64,000 nt of DNA from JANNYA01 sp031409855 (lineage in GTDB: Bacteria > Pseudomonadota > Gammaproteobacteria > Xanthomonadales > SZUA-5): positions 1 to 64,000 of the forward strand of contig JANNYA010000226.1 of the NCBI GenBank assembly GCA_031409855.1. The letters run 5' to 3'. Below, piece by piece: positions 15,240 through 24,653 of the stretch. A model generated the notes under the pieces. That model did not search any database. It saw only the letters and a list, made by a program, of their open reading frames with translations, and had not been told where the DNA came from. The position numbers and the translations under genes were made by a program. Within the stretch, counting starts at the first letter, position 1. Every line of letters starts with the position of its first letter.

Positions 15240-15935
15240 ATGAATGCTGAAGATGCCGCGACTCAATTAGAGGACGATAAGCGCAGTCGGCTTAATGAGT
15301 TGACTTTCCTAGAAAACATCTGCAACTCATTGCCCGACGAAATTCAACAAAACCGTATGCGTAAAGCAGTAATTCTTATGCTCTATGCACAATTGGAGGG
15401 GTTTACCAAAACGGCCTTAGAAATTTATTGCCGACATATCAACGAGGCAGCATTGAGATGCGGTGATGTATTACCTGAGCTCGCGACCAGCGCATTTTCC
15501 GAAGTTTTTAAGGCATTACAAGGTTCGGATAAAGCTACAAAAAAATTCTTACCTAATGAGCTTCACGAACTGAAAGAAGACTTGCGAACGTTTGCAATTC
15601 AAAAAACATTAGTCTCATTGTGTGCCAATTTTATGCAGGCTGAACTTAAAATTCCCGACAAGTACGTCGATATGGAATCAAATCTAAAGCCTATGGTGCT
15701 TAAGAAAAATCTGTACCGTTTAGCTCTACCGTTCCAAATGTTCAACGAACACATCGGCATATTAGACCGGCTTTTGAATCAGCGAAACACAATAGCGCAC
15801 GGAGGACTGGTAGCCGGAATTGGCGCGGTCGACTATGCAGAAATGCGTCAAGCCGCGTTAAATATAATTGACGCACTTCAGGAAAAAGTTATTCAGGCAA
15901 TTTCAACTCGAAGCTATTTGCGGGACCAGGTTTAA
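15240..15935 (+). CDS. HEPN-like protein (MAE_18760/MAE_28990 type), putative RNase
   Basis: Mainly helical protein of 231 aa. Near the C-terminus QRNTIAHGG contains the Rx4H motif of HEPN nucleases (Arg182, His187). The N-terminal half has VILMLYAQLEGFTKTALEIYC, typical of MAE_18760/MAE_28990-type HEPN families, which often sit next to DUF262 genes. HEPN proteins with this motif are commonly metal-independent RNases used in toxin and abortive-defence systems. It starts 5 bases after the DUF262 stop and is probably translated with it. Composition is AT-rich (22 of 60 G+C in 15541-15600). The gene ends two bases from the convergent E1 gene. Enzymatic activity is inferred only. Confidence 0.7.
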   Translation: MNAEDAATQLEDDKRSRLNELTFLENICNSLPDEIQQNRMRKAVILMLYAQLEGFTKTALEIYCRHINEAALRCGDVLPELATSAFSEVFKALQGSDKATKKFLPNELHELKEDLRTFAIQKTLVSLCANFMQAELKIPDKYVDMESNLKPMVLKKNLYRLALPFQMFNEHIGILDRLLNQRNTIAHGGLVAGIGAVDYAEMRQAALNIIDALQEKVIQAISTRSYLRDQV

Positions 15936-15944
15936 ATCTAAACC
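15929..15944. terminator. Short palindrome across convergent gene ends
   Basis: Six-base complementary arms GGTTTA (15929-15934) and TAAACC (15939-15944) around AATC span both stop codons of the convergent HEPN-like and E1 genes. It is small and AT-rich, so a terminator role is a guess. Confidence 0.25.
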
Positions 15945-18223
15945 ACCAAAGCCCTAGCCGCCGCCAACACCGTGTCATCCGAAGGCAGCACCAACGTCGC
16001 CGCACCCGCCAGCGGCGTAAACGTATCAGCACCCACGACGCGCTTGCAGGCTTTGGCGCCTAGGCCGGCTTCAACAATCGCGGTGAATACGCCTTCACTG
16101 ATACCGGCGCTTTCACGGCCTTCGTCGACGATCAATACCGCCCTGCATTCGCGCGCGTGTTCGGCGATTTGCTTGGCGTTGAGCGGCTGCAGCCAGCGTA
16201 GGTCCAGCACCCGCACTTTTTTGCCTTCCATCGCTAACTGCTTCGCGGCGCGCAGGCTCATCAATACGCCATTGGCATAGCTAATAATGAGTAAGTCAGT
16301 GGCCTCGCCAAAATAAATTCGGCCTTCGCCTAGTTTCATTGCTTGCGTCGGTGCTGGATAGGCGAACTGCCACTGGCCATCGCCCGGTTCATGCAAATCT
16401 TTCGTCATGTACAGCGCGATGGGCTCCAAGAATGCGCAGACGCGGCCATCCACATGCGCCAATGCCATCAGCGTACGCAGCATCATCGCTGCGTCATCGC
16501 CCCGGCTGGGGCAGCCGATAACCAATGCCGGAATATCGCGCAGCGCGGTGATCGAGTTATCGTTATGAAAATGCCCACCAAAGCCTTTTTGATAGCCTAG
16601 GCTGGCCATGCGCATCACCATCGGGTTGCGAAATTGGTTATTGCTGAAAAATTGCAGGCTGGACGCCTCGCCGCGAATTTGATCGCAGGCATTATGAAAA
16701 TACGCCAAATACTGGATTTCCGGCATCGGCAATAGCCCGACATTGGCAAAGCCCTGCGCCAAGCCCAAGATCGTTTGCTCATCCAATAGGGTATTGAAAA
16801 CACGGCTGCCTTTGAAGGTTTTGAACAAATTCTTGGTGACCGTGTAAACGCCACCTTTGAGCGCCACGTCTTCGCCAAAGATCACCGAATTCGGGTATTT
16901 CAGCAGTAAATCATGCAGCGCCAAATTGATATTGACGGCCAAATGTTTCGGCGCAGCTGCTTCTGGCAACTGCTCGCCCCACAGTGCAACGCGCTTATCC
17001 GCATAGTCGCAGCGTATGGATTCGGCTTTGACCGCTTCCGGTGTGTAAGGCGCTAACGGTGCCATGACTGCCGCAAGCGTGGTCAATTTCGGCGACTGAT
17101 CCGCCGCTTCAGCGGCAGCAAAGCATTTTTTGCGGATCGATTCGTACAGCGCAATCAACTCATCCGGCGTCAACGCACCGGAATCGAGCGCAAGCGCCGC
17201 ACTTTTGAGTATAGGATCGGCGGCCTCGCCCGCCAGCACATCCTCAAGCGCGCGATATTCGATTTCAAAATCGGTGCCCGCGTGGCCCATCAGCCGCACG
17301 GTTTTTAAGTGCAAAAAGGTTGGACGACGGCTACTGCGGCAGTGATTGACTGCCGCCTGCACTGCCGAGTACCCCGTGCCCAAGTCCAAGCCATCGGCAT
17401 AAAAATAATCCAGCGCATTACGGTTTTTGAAACTCGCCGCGATCCAATTGCTGGGCGAGCGCACGGAAATACCAATGCCGTTGTCTTCACAGACAAATAA
17501 ACACGGTGCGCTCAGGCCCTGATACGCAGTCCACTGCGCGGCATTAAAAGCGCCCTGCGCGGTGGAATGGTTGGCGCTGGCGTCGCCAAAGGAGCAAATT
17601 GAAATGCTGTCGTCTGGAATGGGTAGCTTGTGATTCAAGCGTTTCGCAAGCTCAATGCCCAGAGCGGTGCCGTAGGCTTTCGGCAAATGGCTGGCAATCG
17701 TGGACGTTTGTGGCAACACCCATAGCGGTTTCGAGCCCCAAACTTTGTGCCGGCCACCGCTGGCGGGATCTAAGCTCGAGGCAGCAAAGCTGTAGGCGGA
17801 ATCCATGATTGGATCCATGCCCGGCAGCTTGCGAAAACGCTCCGCCATAAAACCGCCGGAACGATAGTGCAAAAACGCCGGGTCGGTGTGGCGCGCAGCA
17901 CGCGCGACCATCGCGTTACCTTCATGGCCGGAGCTACCAATGGTGTAAAACACTTTATTTTGCACGCGCAACACGCGCGCCATCAAATCTAGGTGCCGTG
18001 AAATCAGCTGCGATTCTAAAAGTTCTAACAAATCAGCAACTTGCAGCGAACCGTCAGCAACTAGATCATGGCGGCCTAAGCGCACAGTAGCGCCTGCGTG
18101 TTGGCGACAAAACGCGAGAAAATTCGCATCGACGGCTTCTGCGCGGTTTACGCCACGGCTTGTGGACAGATAGCTTGGTAAAGGCAGGGGGCTAGGTAAC
18201 GGCACGGGGCTAGATAAAGACAT
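15938..18223 (-). CDS. 2-oxoacid (2-oxoisovalerate-type) dehydrogenase E1, alpha-beta fusion
   Basis: Thiamine-diphosphate enzyme of 761 aa in which the E1 alpha (about 40-390) and E1 beta (about 425-761) chains are fused. The alpha part has the ThDP motif starting with Gly213-Asp214 (FGDASANHS) and ending near CEDNGIGIS (Asn248); the third motif residue is Ala instead of the usual Gly. The beta part has VIFGEDVALKGGVYTVT, the MPEIQYLAYF region and VLIVDEGRESAGISEG. It should decarboxylate branched-chain 2-oxoacids and acylate a lipoyl E2 partner. No E2 or E3 gene is in the window. ATG 18223 is followed by a Pro/Ser/Leu-rich leader of about 20 residues that may not be part of the fold. Divergent from the 18417 gene. 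Confidence 0.85.
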   Translation of the reverse strand: MSLSSPVPLPSPLPLPSYLSTSRGVNRAEAVDANFLAFCRQHAGATVRLGRHDLVADGSLQVADLLELLESQLISRHLDLMARVLRVQNKVFYTIGSSGHEGNAMVARAARHTDPAFLHYRSGGFMAERFRKLPGMDPIMDSAYSFAASSLDPASGGRHKVWGSKPLWVLPQTSTIASHLPKAYGTALGIELAKRLNHKLPIPDDSISICSFGDASANHSTAQGAFNAAQWTAYQGLSAPCLFVCEDNGIGISVRSPSNWIAASFKNRNALDYFYADGLDLGTGYSAVQAAVNHCRSSRRPTFLHLKTVRLMGHAGTDFEIEYRALEDVLAGEAADPILKSAALALDSGALTPDELIALYESIRKKCFAAAEAADQSPKLTTLAAVMAPLAPYTPEAVKAESIRCDYADKRVALWGEQLPEAAAPKHLAVNINLALHDLLLKYPNSVIFGEDVALKGGVYTVTKNLFKTFKGSRVFNTLLDEQTILGLAQGFANVGLLPMPEIQYLAYFHNACDQIRGEASSLQFFSNNQFRNPMVMRMASLGYQKGFGGHFHNDNSITALRDIPALVIGCPSRGDDAAMMLRTLMALAHVDGRVCAFLEPIALYMTKDLHEPGDGQWQFAYPAPTQAMKLGEGRIYFGEATDLLIISYANGVLMSLRAAKQLAMEGKKVRVLDLRWLQPLNAKQIAEHARECRAVLIVDEGRESAGISEGVFTAIVEAGLGAKACKRVVGADTFTPLAGAATLVLPSDDTVLAAARALVV

Positions 18224-18306
18224 GCGTAAGATTTCGTGAAAATTGACAGGCGCGAAGTGTAGCTTGGCTGGCAGGCAGATACAGCCGCACGCCGATTTAC
18301 CAGCCT

Positions 18307-18344
18307 CGGCCTTCAGGCCGAACTAGGCACCGCCTTCAGGCCGA
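18307..18344. repeat. Repeated short GC palindromes in a divergent intergenic region
   Basis: A 13-base direct repeat (18309-18321 and 18332-18344, spacing 23) contains the self-complementary core GGCCTTCAGGCC, or CGCCTTCAGGCC in the second copy. It lies between the divergent E1 and 18417 genes and could be a small REP-like element or part of the control region. Confidence 0.5.
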
Positions 18345-18416
18345 TGACACGGAACTGCGCCGTGTTAGCTTAGTCACATGCGTTTCGCAGCATTCATCAA
18401 ACAAACAGGGCTTCAG

Positions 18417-20405
18417 ATGACCATTCCGCTAATCCGGTTTCAACTAGGACACCATCGAAGACTCGCAGCGCTGCTGTTCGCGCTGAGCGTTGCACCCGCG
18501 AGCTTTGCCAAGATGTTGATTCCAATGCCTATCAATTTGGATTCACTAGCGAATGTGGAGGATAAAGGACTGTGCTTGATCGCTGGCTGCGATGACTTTG
18601 GCTCGTCGGTACGCCTACCGCCGCATGAAGTGGCGCAAATGCCACTTTGGAAAACCGATTCGCGGGCGTGGGCGCGGGCACTATTTTGGTTTTGCAATGC
18701 CGATGGTTATTGCGCAAAGTCAAATGATCAGGTGCCTCCTGTGGGCGCATGGGGCGAAATAAACGTGCCAATTCCTGCAAAAGAAAATCTGATCGTACAC
18801 TTGCCATACTCACTACTGTCGTCGGTGTTGAAGGATCCGGCGCCGCAAGTTCGCGCCGCCGCGTTAATGCGTATGGATCTAACCAGCCCGGGCGCACGCA
18901 TAGCCGCCGAAGCGTTGCTGAGCGACGCCGCTTGGGTTGAACCGCTGGCGCACACAGTGGCAGACCACGCCTATTCGGTGCTGAATGCCGCGTTTCCAGA
19001 GCGCTTTTCGACGCGCGGCAAAATCGCGCTAAACCGGGAGCGTGGCATTAAAGCCCTGGCCGACATACGCATGCCCTACGCCAAACTAGCGACCGATTGG
19101 TCAAGCAAAATTGCGAACTACCCGCACACGACCGGTGTGAACGCGACGCCTGACTGGGCGCAAAAAAACGTCACCAGCTTTTGGCTAGATCGCGGCGCGC
19201 TGGCAGGGTTTTGGCATTTAGCCAGCCCACAGCAACTGGAGGCGGCGCTTGCGCATCAAGATCCAACGATACGCCTGACGGCATTCGACGCCTTGTCGAT
19301 CCGCGAACGGCGTAAAGACTTAAGCGCACTTGCGATTCGAGCTAACAAATTAGGTGGCGCGAGCAGTATCGGCAGCTGCATTCCCCAAATGCAATCGATT
19401 GGCTTTGATTTGTTCACTGCGATCCTGCAAAGCGGTCAAATGCATGAAACAACGCTGTTTATGGACTCCTTGGACTATCAAACCAAAACGCGTTTATCGT
19501 TAGAGCTTGCCGGCAACCCAGTCACAGAAATCGCTGCGTATTTGACTCAACATCCGAACAATGCAGCGCAGTTCGCGCCGATTCTGCGCCGCTGGGCGCA
19601 GGCAGACACACGATATTCAGTGTCAGCACTGGCCGCTGCGGGCTTGAGCGCAGACTTGCCACGTTTGAAAACCGTTGCCGACGCCGGTGACTTTTCCCAG
19701 CTGCTGGGGCGCGATGATGCAGCGATCTATCAATCAGCACAGTCATACTATGTGGCGCGGCGCACCTTTGATTCGACGCAAAAGCGCAGCGAAATCGACA
19801 ATCAGAGCAGGCGCGAGGGCGTTTCTAGCCAATGGTTCCAATACGCGTATTCCTTAGCAGATGATAAGGCTGCGGCGCTGTTCGCCGAAATTTTTGCAGC
19901 TGCCACCCCCAAGGCCGCACGTACGGAACAATTGCGCACCTTGCATGCGGCACTTATTTACTCGGCAAACCGAAAGTCCATGAATGCATTGCTTTGGCGG
20001 CAGCACGAAATCTTGCTGCCGCAACACGCTGCAGCGATCTTGGCGGCAGACCCAAACGCAGCGAAAACTGCCTTGCGGTTGCTCAGCAACACAGAGTGGT
20101 CAAGTCAAATCACCGATCTAGCGAAGCTACAAACGACGGACTATTGCTATGACTACGCTAGCATCATGACGCCACTGATGAACCTGCTACCACTCAAACC
20201 ACAAGAAACCTATCTGCTGTATGCACTAGACAACGAACCGGCGTGCGCGATTGCAAGTTATCTAACAAGCGCCAATGTAAAACCGCTCACCGCAGCTCAG
20301 GTGTTGAGCGCACGCATCGCGCGCGAACGTGGGAAGAGTCAGGTGCTGCTGGCAGCGGCACTTCAGACGGCACGTTACCAATGGCCGGAACTGGACGGGC
20401 GCTAG
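18417..20405 (+). CDS. Exported hypothetical protein with HEAT-like helical repeats
   Basis: Protein of about 662 aa I cannot assign to a family. A signal peptide is visible (hydrophobic LAALLFALSVAPASFA, cleavage before KMLIP). The rest is mostly helical; around residues 140-190 DPAPQVRAAALMRMDLTSPGA and later DPTIRLTAFDALSIRERRK resemble HEAT-type repeats, suggesting a solenoid. ATG 18417 follows CAGGG and gives a compact signal peptide; ATG 18378, in frame, would add 13 residues and is the alternative. It is followed after 126 bases by the autotransporter gene on the same strand. No catalytic motif was seen. Confidence 0.6.
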   Translation: MTIPLIRFQLGHHRRLAALLFALSVAPASFAKMLIPMPINLDSLANVEDKGLCLIAGCDDFGSSVRLPPHEVAQMPLWKTDSRAWARALFWFCNADGYCAKSNDQVPPVGAWGEINVPIPAKENLIVHLPYSLLSSVLKDPAPQVRAAALMRMDLTSPGARIAAEALLSDAAWVEPLAHTVADHAYSVLNAAFPERFSTRGKIALNRERGIKALADIRMPYAKLATDWSSKIANYPHTTGVNATPDWAQKNVTSFWLDRGALAGFWHLASPQQLEAALAHQDPTIRLTAFDALSIRERRKDLSALAIRANKLGGASSIGSCIPQMQSIGFDLFTAILQSGQMHETTLFMDSLDYQTKTRLSLELAGNPVTEIAAYLTQHPNNAAQFAPILRRWAQADTRYSVSALAAAGLSADLPRLKTVADAGDFSQLLGRDDAAIYQSAQSYYVARRTFDSTQKRSEIDNQSRREGVSSQWFQYAYSLADDKAAALFAEIFAAATPKAARTEQLRTLHAALIYSANRKSMNALLWRQHEILLPQHAAAILAADPNAAKTALRLLSNTEWSSQITDLAKLQTTDYCYDYASIMTPLMNLLPLKPQETYLLYALDNEPACAIASYLTSANVKPLTAAQVLSARIARERGKSQVLLAAALQTARYQWPELDGR

Positions 20406-20531
20406 GCGCGCGCGCTGTATACTTATTCATCTATCGTCGGACGATGCCGCCCATTCATGACGATTCACAAAACTTCGGGCCTGCTATTAAACCTGCGAGT
20501 GGGTTAAAGTGAGGAAAGGGAAATTAATTGG

Positions 20532-23500
20532 ATGGGATCTGAAATGCGCGATAAATTCGCTCGACGTTTTCAATATTTGCGTGTGGCACTGCTGACATTA
20601 GGCATGGTGGGAACGGCGATGGGTCAGTCGTTCACGCTTTCCGTGCCTGCAAACCCAAATGGATTGCCAGTAGCAGCCGGTGCAGACGTCGGTTTTAGCG
20701 TCGGTGGGGCGACTGCAGGTGTTTCAATAATCATTAACAAAAGCGCAGACGTTACCTATCTCGCGAGCTTAACCACTCCTGGCTGGACTTGCACTGGTAG
20801 CGTTGCTTTGGTCTGCTCCGGCCCTGGTAACGGTTTCAATTTTACCTTGACAATGCCGCCGGAAGCCCCGTTAAACCCAATCACTTCAGCAACTGGTGTG
20901 CGCACCATAACTGCAGGCCAGGGAACGGTTTCGGCTTCCAAGGATGTAACCTACAGCGTAGTCAGCGATATCGTCATCCAGCCCCCAACTGTTGCTGCAC
21001 TTGCCGTTGGTGCATCCTCCCAGCTAAATTTTGTCGTCATTAATGGCGGGCCTGCCGCACCCTACAACTGGTTTTACCAAACGCGCGTGCTTTTTACCTT
21101 GCCGAGCGATCTCGTTTACGCCGGTTCCAACACCGCGCCTTGGTCTTGCACTGCTGCAGGTGCAAACGTTACTTGCTTGCTTGATGAAGCATCGACGCCT
21201 AGCCCAGTGTCCCGCCCAATCCCTTTGACAGTGCGCCGAAGTTCCGCGCCAGCAGGGCAGTCGCTCATCAGTTATTCGGTAGGCACGTTAAATAATGACC
21301 CCAACCCCAGCAATAATCAGGGTTCGGTTTTGGTGCCGCTTGGCGTGGCGGCAACGGTAGATTTACGCCTGGCCGGTACTAATCCTGGCCCACAGGACAG
21401 CGGCACAGCTTTTACAACACGCTTTACACTTGATGCTGTGCAAGGCCCAGGGGCGGCGAATACCGAGGTTCGCTTTAGTCAACCCAGCAGTTCGACCCAG
21501 CAAATTCAGGCCGTTAGTGCTTCGTCCTCTCAGTTTACCTGCTCCGTCGATGTGGGCGGCCTCGGCGGCAATTGCGTCGCCAGTGTTTATGGCACTTTGG
21601 GCGTTACAACCACGCCAGCACCGGTTGAGTTTAGCGTCACCGGAGTTGCGCCGGTCGTAGCGACATCCCAGTCGAATTCAATCGTATTGCGTGGCGTCGT
21701 CAGCAGCGCAACGTCGGATACAAATCCTGGCAATAACGCTGCTGATGTCGGCATTACGGTCCTTGGGCCAGCGCCAGTCGCCGCGCAGTTACAAATTAGC
21801 AAAAACGCTAGCGCAAGTTCGGTCAGCAGTGGCCAGGAATTCACCTATGCCTTAAATGTTTCAAACGTTGGTTCTGTGCCCGCGACTAGCGTAATTCTTG
21901 AAGATCAATTGGCTTCAAGTTTGACCTTTCTAGCCATAGAACAAGCGTCGGCAGGGCTTAGCTGCAACCAATCTGCGGGCCTAGTGCGCTGTATACAAAC
22001 CCAGTTGAATCAGGGCGCACAAGCCACAGTAACTTTGCGTGTCCGCGCGCCAACGGCTCTGGGAACCATCGCCAATACCGCCACCGTCACTTCCAACAAC
22101 TCAAGCGCGAGTCAATCGGCCAGCGCGAACGTGCAAGTCAGCTCAGGCCTAGATTTGGTATTGGTAAAATCAGACAGCGTTGATCCGGTCAATGTCGGCG
22201 GCGAGTTTGACTATTTATTAAGCGTTAGCAACCAAGGCACAAGTGTTGCTAGGTCGCTGATTTTGAGCGATGACTTGCCTAACTCAACAAGTTTTGTTTC
22301 CGCAAATGGCGGCGGTTTTAGCTGCAGTGGCGGGCAGAATCTGCGTTGCACTTTAAGCAGCCTTGCGGCAGGCGCAACTGCCACGGTTCAGGTAAGAGTG
22401 CGTGCATTATCAGCAGGTCAAGCACTCAACACAGCCAGTGTCACGACGCCAGATGTAGAAGTTACTTTGGCAAATAATTCTGATTCTGAAACAACTACAT
22501 TCGCCATCGTTAGCGTCGATACCGACCTAGTGCTAACCGCACCCAGCACGCAAAATGCAACGGTCGGCAGTGATACCGCCGTCATCTACACCGTGCGCAA
22601 TGCGGGGCCAGCGAATTCCAACTGCGGCACATTAAATTTATCGCTGAGTGGCGGCGTTGCCGCCGCTTTTTCACTGAAATCGGTGTCCGGATTAGGCGCA
22701 ACTTGCTCCGTCGCCGGTAGCACAGCGACTTGTCAGCTGCCGCCTATTAATGCATTCGCGCAAACGCAAATAAGCGCCACTTTGGGCGCAATTGGCGCGG
22801 CAAGCTCGACGCTGACTGCCACGCTTAACTGTGCGACCGACACAAATCCAAGCAACAACACCGCCACCACGGCGCTTACCGGCATTTTGGCGCCCGGCGC
22901 AGATTTAAAGTTGACCGTACGCGATGACGATCCAGTTGTTCTTGCTAGTGAATACAACTATGTCGTCAGCGCGGATAACTTTGGCCCCGAGGAAGCGCGC
23001 GGAGTCGCTGTCAAATTCACCCTACCCGAAGGCACGGATTTTGTCAGCTTCACGGGCGCTAACTTTAGCTGTTTGGCGCAAGCTCAAATCATTACGTGCC
23101 CGTATTCCGTAAATTTAAGCGCGTTGGCAACCCAACGCACCGCGCGTCTGACCGTTCGGGTTCGTGCGCGTGCCGAAGTGGGTCAAGTGACGGCAGTTAT
23201 TGAACTCAGCAGTGTAAGTCGTGACTCAAATCCCAGTGACAATACGATCCGCGAAACCACGCAAATCAATGCCAAAGACGCAGAACAAGTGGCCGGCGTG
23301 ATTTTACCGCAACTTACCGATCAATTTGCACTTGATGCAGCACCCGTGGTGGCCGATATTTGTGCAAAGCCCGTGCCTGAACTCGTCGCGCAATGTGAAG
23401 CCATTATCGATGCGGCTTTGGATCGCGACATCGGCGCATTGCAGAGTGGTCTACGCGCGGTATTCCCGGAAGAGGTTCTATCTGAACGTCTAGCCCTGAT

Positions 23501-24548
23501 TCAGCAGTCCGCGACCCAGTTTAGTAACGTTGATTCCCGCCTGAGCGAGTTGCAAAACGGCGGTGGTTCGGGTTTGAGTTTGAGCGGACTTAACTTGGCG
23601 TTTGGCAAAACACTGATACCGCTGGGCCTGCTGCAACCCTTGTTAGACGACGACGACGAAGCCGAGGTCGGCGGCAGCGGTGATCTTATTTCACCGTGGG
23701 GTTTCTTTGTCAACGGCACTTACAGCCGTGGCGATCAAACCCTAGACCGTACGCTTCGCACCGTCAGCTCGGATTTCAGCAACATTGGCGTCACTGCCGG
23801 TGTCGATTACCGTCTGAGCATCCGTACCGTGCTCGGTGCGGCATTAGGGTATTCCAAGTTCGACACGGATCTTTCCGATGACGGAAGCACCAGCAGCAAA
23901 GCGATCACGCTGACCGGCTATGGCTCGCACTACTTTACAGACAATTTATACGCCGATGCTCGCATCACCCTTGGCAACGCAAGTTTTGATTCGATTCGTA
24001 GGATTCGTTTTAACTATCAAAACTTCAGCGTTGATAAAACCGCGTTAGGCAGCAACGATGCGCGTCAGTATGCTCTTGCGGTTGGTATGGGCTACAACCT
24101 GCAAAAAGGTGCCTGGTCGATTACCCCGAATGCGAACATTCGATACTTCCGCAGCAATGTCGACGGCTACACTGAAACCGGTGCCGGTGCAAACAACGTG
24201 ATATTCGACGACCAGCAGGTTAGCTCGTTGCAATATAACTTGGGCGTCCAGGTGTCGCGTCCGATTAGCATGAGCCACGGGGTCTTAGCGCCACAGTTTG
24301 ACATCAGCTTCGGACATGAGTCCCAAGACGCAAATTTTGCGCTAAATGCACGATTGGTCGATGCCACCGCGACTCAGGTCTTCGTAGTGCGCGCGCAAGA
24401 ACCGGATAAGAGCTTTGGCAACATCGGTTTGGGCTTTGTCTACGTTACCAGCAATGGCCGTCAGGGTTATTTGACGTACCGAAGGTTATTCGGGAATGAC
24501 TCGATTCAACGCGACTCCATTAATTTGGGTGCCCGCTTTGATTTTTAG
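20532..24548 (+). CDS. Autotransporter with DUF11-type Ig-like repeats
   Basis: Surface protein of 1338 aa. A signal peptide ends near GTAMGQ (about residue 32). The passenger holds several Ig-like modules; four have the DUF11 pattern (starting near 420, 540, 660 and 790), with phrases such as YALNVSNVGSVPATSV and SDTNPSNNTA typical of such repeats. After a linker the last 288 residues (from about 1050, ISPWGFFVNGTYSRGD) form an autotransporter beta-barrel ending in ARFDF with the C-terminal Phe needed for outer-membrane insertion. AGGAAAGGG at 20513-20521 supports ATG 20532. The passenger lacks a visible protease or adhesin motif, so it is likely structural or adhesive. Confidence 0.85.
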   Translation: MGSEMRDKFARRFQYLRVALLTLGMVGTAMGQSFTLSVPANPNGLPVAAGADVGFSVGGATAGVSIIINKSADVTYLASLTTPGWTCTGSVALVCSGPGNGFNFTLTMPPEAPLNPITSATGVRTITAGQGTVSASKDVTYSVVSDIVIQPPTVAALAVGASSQLNFVVINGGPAAPYNWFYQTRVLFTLPSDLVYAGSNTAPWSCTAAGANVTCLLDEASTPSPVSRPIPLTVRRSSAPAGQSLISYSVGTLNNDPNPSNNQGSVLVPLGVAATVDLRLAGTNPGPQDSGTAFTTRFTLDAVQGPGAANTEVRFSQPSSSTQQIQAVSASSSQFTCSVDVGGLGGNCVASVYGTLGVTTTPAPVEFSVTGVAPVVATSQSNSIVLRGVVSSATSDTNPGNNAADVGITVLGPAPVAAQLQISKNASASSVSSGQEFTYALNVSNVGSVPATSVILEDQLASSLTFLAIEQASAGLSCNQSAGLVRCIQTQLNQGAQATVTLRVRAPTALGTIANTATVTSNNSSASQSASANVQVSSGLDLVLVKSDSVDPVNVGGEFDYLLSVSNQGTSVARSLILSDDLPNSTSFVSANGGGFSCSGGQNLRCTLSSLAAGATATVQVRVRALSAGQALNTASVTTPDVEVTLANNSDSETTTFAIVSVDTDLVLTAPSTQNATVGSDTAVIYTVRNAGPANSNCGTLNLSLSGGVAAAFSLKSVSGLGATCSVAGSTATCQLPPINAFAQTQISATLGAIGAASSTLTATLNCATDTNPSNNTATTALTGILAPGADLKLTVRDDDPVVLASEYNYVVSADNFGPEEARGVAVKFTLPEGTDFVSFTGANFSCLAQAQIITCPYSVNLSALATQRTARLTVRVRARAEVGQVTAVIELSSVSRDSNPSDNTIRETTQINAKDAEQVAGVILPQLTDQFALDAAPVVADICAKPVPELVAQCEAIIDAALDRDIGALQSGLRAVFPEEVLSERLALIQQSATQFSNVDSRLSELQNGGGSGLSLSGLNLAFGKTLIPLGLLQPLLDDDDEAEVGGSGDLISPWGFFVNGTYSRGDQTLDRTLRTVSSDFSNIGVTAGVDYRLSIRTVLGAALGYSKFDTDLSDDGSTSSKAITLTGYGSHYFTDNLYADARITLGNASFDSIRRIRFNYQNFSVDKTALGSNDARQYALAVGMGYNLQKGAWSITPNANIRYFRSNVDGYTETGAGANNVIFDDQQVSSLQYNLGVQVSRPISMSHGVLAPQFDISFGHESQDANFALNARLVDATATQVFVVRAQEPDKSFGNIGLGFVYVTSNGRQGYLTYRRLFGNDSIQRDSINLGARFDF

Positions 24549-24568
24549 GGTCTAAGCTTTCCAAGTAG

Positions 24569-24590
24569 TTTGTTTGCAATCGCAAACAAA
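24569..24590. promoter_or_regulatory. Perfect 9-bp-arm palindrome upstream of the caspase-like gene
   Basis: TTTGTTTGC (24569-24577) and its exact complement (24582-24590) flank AATC in the 105-base gap between the autotransporter and caspase-like genes. Symmetry and AT-rich arms suit a dimeric-regulator operator; there is no T-tract after the stem, which argues against an intrinsic terminator. Confidence 0.4.
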
Positions 24591-24653
24591 TGGATGAAAG
24601 ACTTATTCGAACATTTGAAGTATTTTTTGGTGAAGTTTTTTAGGAGTGCGACA

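Noticed and set aside
14053..15935. DUF262 and HEPN genes as a HEPN/MNT toxin-antitoxin pair
   Set aside because: The DUF262 protein shows no minimal nucleotidyltransferase motif; it has the ParB-like DGxQR pattern instead.
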